From contig JAKABC010000044.1 of NCBI GenBank assembly GCA_021802025.1, positions 1 to 11,118 on the forward strand: 11,118 nucleotides of DNA, read 5' to 3'. Position 1 is the stretch's first letter. Each line of letters begins with the position of its first letter. The DNA is from Actinomycetes bacterium (GTDB lineage: Bacteria > Actinomycetota > Acidimicrobiia > Acidimicrobiales > RAAP-2). Below, one piece after another: positions 1 to 6,630 of this stretch. The position numbers were made by a program, and so were the translations under genes. Under the pieces are notes generated by a model, which ran no database searches, was not told where the DNA came from, and saw nothing but the letters and a program-made list of their open reading frames with translations.

Positions 1-1
1 G

Positions 2-562
2 CGCGTGCGCGTCGAAGAGCGCGCCAAGCTGGCGGCCCACCTGCACGACTCGGTCCTCCAGACCCTCACGTTGATCGAGCGCTCGGCCGACGATCCCGGC
101 CAGGTCACCCGCCTCGCCCGCACCCAGGAAAGAGAGCTGCGCCAGTGGCTCTTCGGCCCCGAGTCGACCAACCACGTGGCCACCCTCGCCGGGGCGCTCG
201 ACGCCCTCGTCGGCGAGATCGAGGGCGACTACGGGGTGCGCGTCGAGCTGGTGGTCGTCGGCGAGGCCACCCTCTCCGAGGCGCTGGCCGACCTCGTCGC
301 CGCCGGGCGCGAGGCGGCGATCAACGCGGCCCGCTGGTCGGGGGCCGATCGCGTCTCGATCTACGCCGAGGTCGAGCCCACCACGGCCTCGCTGTTCGTA
401 CGCGACCGCGGTCGGGGCTTCGACCCGGCCGCCGTGCCCACGGACCGCCACGGCTTGGCGGTGTCGATCCGCGAGCGCCTGGCCGCGCGCGGCGGCACGG
501 CCACCGTGCGCTCCACTCCTGGGGAGGGCACCGAGGTGGCCCTCGAGGTCGCGCTCGCGTGA
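2..562 (+). CDS. Sensor histidine kinase, C-terminal part (PspC-associated actinobacterial type), 5' end outside window
   Basis: This is the catalytic half of a two-component sensor kinase that should autophosphorylate a histidine and pass the phosphate to the regulator encoded next. Numbering from the GTG at position 5, the dimerisation helix carries HLHDSVLQ with H14 as the likely phosphoacceptor (HisKA_3-like). The HATPase_c domain follows: N-box around N107, a D134-RGRG ATP-lid motif, HGLAVSIRERL near 149-159 and PGEG at 172-175. The helix and the QERELRQWLF segment resemble kinases that carry an N-terminal PspC domain and membrane helices, usually about 400 residues. That part would lie left of the window, so the GTG at 5 is probably internal. 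Its TGA overlaps the next gene's GTG by 4 nt, which suggests translational coupling. Family is confident; the PspC assignment is by resemblance and the signal sensed is unknown. Confidence 0.88.
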   Translation, partial: RVRVEERAKLAAHLHDSVLQTLTLIERSADDPGQVTRLARTQERELRQWLFGPESTNHVATLAGALDALVGEIEGDYGVRVELVVVGEATLSEALADLVAAGREAAINAARWSGADRVSIYAEVEPTTASLFVRDRGRGFDPAAVPTDRHGLAVSIRERLAARGGTATVRSTPGEGTEVALEVALA

Positions 563-1203
563 GACCCCGGGTCTTCCTCGTCGACGACCACGGGCTGATC
601 CTGGCCGGGCTGCGCGCCGAGCTCGCCGAGCGGGTCGACATCGTGGGGGCCGCCGACGAGGTCCCGGCGGCGATCGAGCTGATCCTCGAGCGCCGCCCCG
701 AGGTGGTGCTGCTCGACGTGCACATGCCCGGCGGGGGCGGCGAGGCCGTCCTGCGCGAGGTGCTGGCCACCGCCCCCGAGGTGCGCTTCCTCGCCCTGTC
801 GGTCTCGGACGCGGCCGAGGACGTCATCGCCGTGGTGCGCGCCGGGGCGCGCGGCTACGTCACCAAGAGCATCTCGGCCCCCGAGCTGCTCGAGGCGATA
901 CTGCGCGTGGCCGACGGCGACGCCGTCTTCTCGCCGCGCCTGGCCGGCTTCGTCCTCGACGCCTTCGCCGCCGAGGGTCGTCTCGGCGAGGCGGAGGTCG
1001 ACCCCGAGCTCAACCAGCTCACCGTGCGCGAGCGCCAGGTGCTGCGGCTCATCGCGCGCGGCTACGCCTACCGCGACGTCGCCGCCGAGCTCGCGATCTC
1101 GGTCAAGACCGTCGAGAGCCACGTGTCGTCGGTGCTGCGCAAGCTCCAGCTCTCGAGCCGCTACGAGCTCACCCACTGGGCGGTCGAGCGGCGCCTCACC
1201 TAG
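559..1203 (+). CDS. LuxR/NarL-family response regulator
   Basis: A 214-residue DNA-binding response regulator, the partner of the upstream kinase. The receiver domain spans about 4-120, with acidic pair D9/D10, phosphoacceptor D53 (LLDVHMPG), switch residue S81 and K103 in GYVTKS. A LuxR-type helix-turn-helix spans about 151-213 (LTVRERQVLRLIARG, then the ISVKTVESHVSSVLRKL recognition region). The motif VFSPRLAGFVLDAF in the linker is typical of regulators paired with PspC-type kinases in actinobacteria. I chose the GTG at 559 because it places MRPRVFLVDDH at the N-terminus and gives the GTGA overlap with the kinase stop; an in-frame ORF reading further upstream is a shadow inside the kinase gene. 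No strong Shine-Dalgarno is visible, consistent with coupling. The stop overlaps the stop of the convergent ABC-F gene. The target regulon is not predictable from the sequence. Confidence 0.93.
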   Translation: MRPRVFLVDDHGLILAGLRAELAERVDIVGAADEVPAAIELILERRPEVVLLDVHMPGGGGEAVLREVLATAPEVRFLALSVSDAAEDVIAVVRAGARGYVTKSISAPELLEAILRVADGDAVFSPRLAGFVLDAFAAEGRLGEAEVDPELNQLTVRERQVLRLIARGYAYRDVAAELAISVKTVESHVSSVLRKLQLSSRYELTHWAVERRLT

Positions 1204-2798
1204 CGCTGCTCGACCAGTTCGAGGTAGCGGTCGTCCCAGACGTCGACGAACTCCTCGGGCAACAGCACCGCGTGGGTGGGCTCGAGGGCCTCGACGAAGC
1301 CCCGCTCGTGGCTGACGGCCACGACCGTCCCCTTCCACTCGCGCATCAGCTCGCCGAGCGCCGTGACGCTGGCCGGGTCGAGGTTGTTGGTCGGCTCGTC
1401 GAGCACCAGCAGGTTGGCCCGCGAGGAGGCCAGCTTGGCCAGGGCCAGCTTGGCCCGCTCGCCCCCCGAGAGGGTGCCGGGCCGCTGGTGGGCGGCCTCG
1501 CCGGTGAGGCCGAACGCGCCCAGCAGGGCCCGTCGCCCGGGGTCGGTCGCCACGACCGAGTCGGCCAGGTTCTCCAGGACCGTCACCGAGAAGTCGAGCT
1601 GCTCGTTCTCCTGGGCGAAGTAGCCGACCGTGACGTGGGCGCCGTAGCGCACGGTGCCGGCCGTAGGCGTCTGGGCCCCGGCCACGCAGCGCAGCAGGGA
1701 CGACTTGCCCGCGCCGTTGCGCCCGACGATGGCCACCCGGTCGCCCCGCCCGATCGTGAGGTCGAGGTCATCGAGCACGCGCAGGCGCCCGTAGTGCACG
1801 CACAGCCCCCTCACCTCGAGGGGCACGTCGCCGCTGCGCGGCGGATCGGGCAGGCGGAACGACACGGCGCGCTCGCGCGCGGTGACGGTGACGCGCTCGT
1901 CGCGCAGCCGCTCGACTCGCCGGTCGAGGACCTTGGCCAGCCGGGCCCGCTTGGCGGTCTGGCCGCGCATCGAGTCGGCCAGGCGCGCGTACTGGTCGAT
2001 CTTGGCGTCCTGGCGCGCGGCGAGCTTCTCCTCGCCCTGGCGACGGGCCTCGTCTTGGGTCAGGTAGCTGGTGTAGTTGCCCCGGTAGTCGAGGAGCCGA
2101 CCCTCGCGCAGCGCCAGCACCCGGTCGATCGAGGCGTCGAGCAGGGGCAGGTCGTGACTGATCACGAGGACGGTGCCGGAAAAGCGCGCCAGCTCGTCGA
2201 AGAGCCACGCCTTGGCCGTCTTGTCGAGGTGGTTGGTCGGCTCGTCGAGCACCAGCACGTCGGGCTGCTGGTAGAGCACCCGCATCAGGTCGACGCGGCG
2301 GCGCTGGCCGCCCGAGAGGCTGGCCAGGTCCTCGAGCAACAGGTCCTGGGCCAGGCCGAGGCCGTCGGCCAGCCGGGCCACCTCGGCCTCGGCGACGTAG
2401 CCGCCGCGCTCGCGAAACTCCTCCTCGAGCTCGGTGAAGCGCTCTATGGTCGCCTCGTCGGGGGACGCGGCCAGCGCGTGGCGGGCCTCGTGCATCGCGG
2501 CGTCGAGCGAGTCGATGCCTCTCGCACTCAGCACGTGGCTCAGCCCGATCGGCTCCACGCCGAGCCCGCCGGGGACGGGCTCTTGGGGCAGGTGGCCGAC
2601 GACCCCCTGGATCGAGACGGTGCCCTGGTGGCGGACCTGACCCGTCGCCTGGCCGAGCAGGACCTTGAGCAGGGTGGACTTGCCCGCGCCGTTGCGCCCG
2701 ACGAGGCCCACCTTCTCGCCGTCTCCGATGGTGAACGACGCCGGCTCGAGGAGTCGCCGACCCCCGATCTCGATACCCAGCCCGGTGACGATGAGCAC
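1200..2798 (-). CDS. ABC-F family ATPase (two nucleotide-binding domains, no membrane domain)
   Basis: A 532-residue soluble tandem ATPase of the ABC-F group, whose members act on ribosomes as translation factors or antibiotic-protection proteins. NBD1 has Walker A GRNGAGKS at 34-41, signature LSGGQ at 161-165 and Walker B/D-loop VLVLDEPTNHLD at 181-192. NBD2 has Walker A at 359-366, LSGGE at 443-447 and LLVLDEPTNNLD at 463-474. Between them (about 248-318) lies a charged, helical, Arg/Lys-rich linker matching the P-site tRNA-interaction motif position. No transmembrane segment is visible. Length and the C-terminal NNLDPAS...LLPEEFVDVWDD pattern resemble a common actinobacterial ABC-F clade. 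I see no inserted EttA-type arm in NBD1. The GTG start is set by the 1-nt overlap with the upstream stop (TAGTG); longer in-frame readings run into the CoA-transferase gene. There is no Shine-Dalgarno, so coupling is likely. Housekeeping versus resistance role is unresolved. Confidence 0.93.
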   Translation of the reverse strand: MLIVTGLGIEIGGRRLLEPASFTIGDGEKVGLVGRNGAGKSTLLKVLLGQATGQVRHQGTVSIQGVVGHLPQEPVPGGLGVEPIGLSHVLSARGIDSLDAAMHEARHALAASPDEATIERFTELEEEFRERGGYVAEAEVARLADGLGLAQDLLLEDLASLSGGQRRRVDLMRVLYQQPDVLVLDEPTNHLDKTAKAWLFDELARFSGTVLVISHDLPLLDASIDRVLALREGRLLDYRGNYTSYLTQDEARRQGEEKLAARQDAKIDQYARLADSMRGQTAKRARLAKVLDRRVERLRDERVTVTARERAVSFRLPDPPRSGDVPLEVRGLCVHYGRLRVLDDLDLTIGRGDRVAIVGRNGAGKSSLLRCVAGAQTPTAGTVRYGAHVTVGYFAQENEQLDFSVTVLENLADSVVATDPGRRALLGAFGLTGEAAHQRPGTLSGGERAKLALAKLASSRANLLVLDEPTNNLDPASVTALGELMREWKGTVVAVSHERGFVEALEPTHAVLLPEEFVDVWDDRYLELVEQR

Positions 2799-4102
2799 TA
2801 CGGGGTGAGGTCGGCTAGGCGCTCGTCCAGCTCGTCGCGGAAACGGGGGTCGGCGATGGCGATGAGGGCCTCGGCGCGCTCGCGCACGGTCTTGCCCCGC
2901 AGGTCGGCCGCGCCGTGCTCGGTCACGATGACCTGGGCCAGCTGGCGTGGTGAGGTCACGCCCGTGTAGGGGGTCGGGGTCGGGACGATCCGGCTCTTGA
3001 CGACGCCGTCGACGGTCGTGGTCGAGGCGAAGCAGATCAGCGAGGTGTGCTCGAGGCTGAGGCTCGAGCCCTCCACGAAGTCGTGGTGGCCCCCCACGCC
3101 CGAGAACTGCCGGGGACCAATCGCCTCGGCCATGATCTGGCCCGAGAAGTCGACCTCGAGCGCCGAGTTGATCGACACGACGCGGTGGTTCTTCGCGATG
3201 ACGTGGGGGTCGTTGGTGTAGAAGACCGGGGCCACGCCGATCATCGGGTTCTCGTGGATGAAGTCGTACATCTCGCGCGTGCCCGCGGCGAAGGTGATCA
3301 CGCACTGGCCCGGGTGGAGGGTCTTGCGCGCGTTGGTGACCTTGCCGGCCTTGATCAGCTCGTAGAGGCCGTCGGTGAACATCTCGGAGTGGACCCCGTA
3401 GTCGCCGCCGTCGCCCTCGATGAGGGCCTGGGCGACCAGGCTGGGCACCGCCCCGATGCCGGTCTGCAGCGTCGCTCCGTCGGGGACGAAGGGCGCCGCG
3501 TGGGCCGCGATGGCCACGTCCACGTCGCTCCCCGGGACGTTGGGGAAGACCGTCGGCCACTCCTCGGTGTAGACGACCACGTCGACGTCGTCGACCAGGC
3601 TGAGGGTGTTGGAGTGGCCCTCGAGGGCGAGGGTGCGCGGGAAGTGGGGCGAGCACTCGACGACGAGGAGGCGCTTCGGGTCGCGTCCGGCGGCCCGCAG
3701 CGCCTCGAGGGTGGCCCCGTTGTAGAGCGAGAGCGACACGTTGCCCTCGGCGTCGGGCATCGAGCAGGGCGCCATCATCACGCGCGGCTCGTAGAGCTCC
3801 ACGTGCAGCCCCCAGTGGCGGAAGTAGCTCGGCACGTACTGCACGTCGCCGCCGACGGCCGCGGCGCGGCGCTCGCCCGGCCCGAAGAAGGGGCAGCGGT
3901 AGTGGACCCCGGGGTGGGTGAAGAGGGCGTCGTAGTTCCCCAGCGCCAGCCCGCCGGTAATCAGCAGGTCCTCCCAGTCGTCGCGGGCGGCCAGGGCCCG
4001 GAACAGGGCCGTGGGCGTGCCGGTGATCAGTCCGTAGCCGACGCCGTCCACGGGTCGAACGAGGCCGGCCGCCTCCTCGGGGGTCATCTCACGTGCGCTC
4101 AT
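2798..4102 (-). CDS. Acetyl-CoA hydrolase/transferase family protein (4-hydroxybutyrate CoA-transferase-like)
   Basis: A 434-residue cytosolic family I CoA-transferase, expected to move CoA between acyl-CoA and a carboxylate such as acetate through a glutamyl-CoA thioester. The N-terminal domain is about 1-200. The CoA-binding turn QTGIGAVP sits at 213-220, and HSEMFTDG (238-245) places E240 where the catalytic Glu of 4-hydroxybutyrate CoA-transferases lies. The C-terminal acetyl-CoA hydrolase domain carries GPRQFSGVGG at 329-338, SRIVP and VTEHGAADLRGK at 393-404. HHDF follows GVGG, where I recall Q-x-DF more often. Length is normal for the family. The ATG at 4102 lacks a clear Shine-Dalgarno; a second in-frame ATG is five codons in. 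The gene lies 38 nt downstream of gyrA, with no convincing terminator between, and overlaps the ABC-F start by 1 nt. Substrate cannot be read from the sequence; butyrate, propionate or succinate specificity are alternatives. Confidence 0.9.
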   Translation of the reverse strand: MSAREMTPEEAAGLVRPVDGVGYGLITGTPTALFRALAARDDWEDLLITGGLALGNYDALFTHPGVHYRCPFFGPGERRAAAVGGDVQYVPSYFRHWGLHVELYEPRVMMAPCSMPDAEGNVSLSLYNGATLEALRAAGRDPKRLLVVECSPHFPRTLALEGHSNTLSLVDDVDVVVYTEEWPTVFPNVPGSDVDVAIAAHAAPFVPDGATLQTGIGAVPSLVAQALIEGDGGDYGVHSEMFTDGLYELIKAGKVTNARKTLHPGQCVITFAAGTREMYDFIHENPMIGVAPVFYTNDPHVIAKNHRVVSINSALEVDFSGQIMAEAIGPRQFSGVGGHHDFVEGSSLSLEHTSLICFASTTTVDGVVKSRIVPTPTPYTGVTSPRQLAQVIVTEHGAADLRGKTVRERAEALIAIADPRFRDELDERLADLTP

Positions 4103-4140
4103 CGCGACATTCTGCCCGAGGCCGCCGTCGGGGCGCGGAC

Positions 4141-6621
4141 TCAGTCCGCCTCGCCCGCCGGCACGACCGCCACGGCCGCCACGGCGTGGCCCTCGTCGAG
4201 GTTCATCACGCGCACCCCGGTCGCGTCACGACCCTGGGAGGAGACCTCGCGCACCGGGGTGCGAATCAGCACGCCCCCGCTCGAGGCGAGCAGCACCTCG
4301 TCGTCCAGGTGGACCATGAAGGCCGCGGCCACGAAGCCCCGCGCGGCCGTCAGGCGGATCGCGCGCACCCCCTGGCCGCCCCGGCCCTGGCGGTGGAACC
4401 GCTCGACCTTGACCCGCTTGCCGTAGCCGGTGTCGGTCACGACGAACAGGTCGGCGTCGTCGCGCACCACGTCGAGCGAGATGGCGCGGTCGTCGTCTTT
4501 GAGCTTGATCCCGCGCACCCCGGTGGCGTCACGGCCCATCTCGCGCACCTCGGACTCGGCGAAGCGGATGGCCATCCCCCGGTAGCTCAGCATCATCAGG
4601 TCGTCCTCGCCCGTGGTGGGCACGACCCGCACGACCTCGTCGCCCGGGCGCAGGTTGATGGCGATCCAGCCCTCGCGCCGGGACTTGTCGTACTCGCTGA
4701 AGGCCGTCTTCTTCACCGTCCCGTTGGCCGTGGCGAAGACGAGGAACTTGTCCTCGGGGAAGTCGTCAGTCGAGACGATGGCCTGGATCGACTCGCCCGG
4801 CTGGAGGTTGAGCAGGTTGACGATGGCCGTGCCCTTGGCGGTGCGGTCCTTCATGGGGATCTCGTGACCCCGGAGCCGGAAGACCCGCCCCCGGTTGGAG
4901 AAGAGGAGGAGGTAGGCCAGCGCCGTGGTGTGGATGATCTGGTCGACGAAGTCCTCGTCCTTGAGCTTGGCCCCCTGGACGCCCCGACCGCCCCGTCCCT
5001 GGGTCCTGAAGGCGTCGGCCGCGACCGACTTGACGTAGCCGGCGCGGGTCATCGTCACGACGATCTCCTCGTCGTCGATCAGGTCCTCGACGCCGAGCTC
5101 GCCCGGGTCGTTCACGATCTGGGTGAGGCGGGTCGTGGCGTACTTGTCCCGGATCGCCGTCAGCTCGCTCGAGATCACCCCGCGCAGCTTGACCTCGTCG
5201 GCCAGGATCGAGCGCAGCTCGGCGATCGTCTCGCGCAGGCGGGCCATCTCCTCGTCGAGCTCGCTGCGACCGAGCCGGGTGAGCCGTCCGAGGGTCATGT
5301 CCAAGATGTGGTTGGCCTGCTCCTCGGAGAAGTCGAAGGGCGCACCCATGAGGGAGGCCCGCGCGGCCGGGCGGTCCTCGGACCCGCGGATGGCGGCGAT
5401 CACCGCGTCGAGCATGTCGATCGCCTTGAGGAGGCCCTCGACGATGTGGGCCCGGGCCTCGGCCTTGGCCAGGCGGTGACGGGTGCGGCGCGTGACGACC
5501 TCGACCTGGTGGGCCACGTAGTGGGTGAGCGCCTGGGCCAGGTTCAAGGTGCGCGGCACCCCGTCGACCAGGGCCAGCATGTTCACCGCGAAGGTGGTCT
5601 GCAGCGCCGTGTTCTTGTAGAGCTGGTTCAAGATCACGTTGGCGTTGGCGTCGCGCTTGAGCCGGATCACGAGGCGGGCCTGACGGCCGGCCGAGTCGTT
5701 CTGCACCGCGGCGATCCCCTCGATCTCGCCGCTCTTGACGAGGTCGTAGATCTTCTCCTCGATCGACTCGACCGACACCTCGTAGGGGAACTGCGAGACG
5801 ACGATGCGGGTGTCGCGGCCGACCTCGTCGATCTCGGCGACGGCGCGCACCTTGATCGAGCCCCGCCCCGTGCGGTACGCGTCGAGGATGCCCTGACGGC
5901 CCAGGATCTGCGCGGCGGTCGGGAAGTCGGGGCCCTTCACGAAGGCCATCAGGTCGTCGGGCGTGGCCTCGGGGTGGGCGATGAGGTGCAGGGTCGCGTC
6001 GATCACCTCGCCGAGGTTGTGCGGGGGGATCTTGGTCGCCATCCCCACCGCGATGCCCTGGCTGCCGTTGACGAGCAGGTTGGGGAAGCGCGAGGGCAGC
6101 ACCACCGGCTGCTGGGTCGAGTTGTCGTAGTTGGGCTCGAAGTCGACCGTGTCCTCGTCGATCGAGTCCAGCATCTCCAGGGCGATCGGGGCGAGCCGGC
6201 ACTCGGTGTAGCGCATCGCCGCCGCGCCCTCGTCCGGACCGGTCCCCCCGAAGTTCCCGTGGCCCGAGACGAGCGGGTGGCGCATCGAGAAGTCCTGGAC
6301 CATTCGCACCAGGGCGTCGTAGATAGCCGTGTCGCCGTGAGGGTGGTAGGTGCCCATGACCTCCCCGACGACCTTGGCGCACTTGGAGTAGGGCCGGTCG
6401 GGGCGCAGGCCCTGGTCGAACATCGAGTACAGGATCCGTCGGTGGACCGGCTTGAGTCCGTCGCGCACGTCGGGCAGCGCCCGGCTGACGATGACCGACA
6501 TCGAGTACTCGAGGAAGGAGCGCTCCATCTCGAGGTTGATCTCGATGGGCTCCACGTAGCCGAGCACCTCGACCGGGTCGGCCCCGTCGTTCGGGGGGGT
6601 GGTGTTCGAGCGTCGGGCCAT
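4141..6621 (-). CDS. gyrA: DNA gyrase subunit A
   Basis: An 826-residue gyrase A subunit. With GyrB it forms an A2B2 enzyme that introduces negative supercoils using ATP, cutting and rejoining DNA through an active-site tyrosine. The winged-helix breakage-reunion domain has HPHGDTAIYD at 93-102 (the quinolone-determining region) and AAMRYTE with catalytic Y138. A coiled-coil arm covers roughly 370-500. The C-terminal beta-pinwheel contains the GyrA-box QGRGGRG at 541-547, which marks it as gyrase rather than topoisomerase IV; a degenerate copy QGRGGQG is at 745-751. There is no acidic C-terminal tail. T98 aligns with E. coli S83, and H121 with Q106. The stretch SGHGNFGGTG has S119 where many GyrA have Asp. 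The ATG follows the gyrB stop by 9 nt, so the two are co-transcribed. Family and start are highly secure. Confidence 0.98.
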   Translation of the reverse strand: MARRSNTTPPNDGADPVEVLGYVEPIEINLEMERSFLEYSMSVIVSRALPDVRDGLKPVHRRILYSMFDQGLRPDRPYSKCAKVVGEVMGTYHPHGDTAIYDALVRMVQDFSMRHPLVSGHGNFGGTGPDEGAAAMRYTECRLAPIALEMLDSIDEDTVDFEPNYDNSTQQPVVLPSRFPNLLVNGSQGIAVGMATKIPPHNLGEVIDATLHLIAHPEATPDDLMAFVKGPDFPTAAQILGRQGILDAYRTGRGSIKVRAVAEIDEVGRDTRIVVSQFPYEVSVESIEEKIYDLVKSGEIEGIAAVQNDSAGRQARLVIRLKRDANANVILNQLYKNTALQTTFAVNMLALVDGVPRTLNLAQALTHYVAHQVEVVTRRTRHRLAKAEARAHIVEGLLKAIDMLDAVIAAIRGSEDRPAARASLMGAPFDFSEEQANHILDMTLGRLTRLGRSELDEEMARLRETIAELRSILADEVKLRGVISSELTAIRDKYATTRLTQIVNDPGELGVEDLIDDEEIVVTMTRAGYVKSVAADAFRTQGRGGRGVQGAKLKDEDFVDQIIHTTALAYLLLFSNRGRVFRLRGHEIPMKDRTAKGTAIVNLLNLQPGESIQAIVSTDDFPEDKFLVFATANGTVKKTAFSEYDKSRREGWIAINLRPGDEVVRVVPTTGEDDLMMLSYRGMAIRFAESEVREMGRDATGVRGIKLKDDDRAISLDVVRDDADLFVVTDTGYGKRVKVERFHRQGRGGQGVRAIRLTAARGFVAAAFMVHLDDEVLLASSGGVLIRTPVREVSSQGRDATGVRVMNLDEGHAVAAVAVVPAGEAD

Positions 6622-6630
6622 GTCGTCGCC

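Noticed and set aside
145..558. An upstream extension of the response regulator to 352 residues
   Set aside because: This part is an out-of-frame reading of the kinase gene, Arg-rich and without a domain; the receiver domain starts right after the GTG at 559.
1200..2798. ABC-F gene as a dedicated antibiotic-resistance determinant
   Set aside because: It resembles a general actinobacterial ABC-F group rather than a known resistance type. No biosynthetic or resistance genes flank it, and the sequence cannot settle its role.
1200..3656. An 818-codon reading that would extend the ABC-F protein by 286 residues
   Set aside because: The extension is Arg/Pro-rich, lies inside the CoA-transferase gene in another frame and has no domain. 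The GTG at 2798 gives the normal family N-terminus and length.
4103..4140. Possible terminator between gyrA and the CoA-transferase gene (CCCGA/TCGGG stem with an 8-nt loop, minus strand)
   Set aside because: The stem is only 5 bp and no T-tract follows, so it does not support termination; read-through is equally likely.
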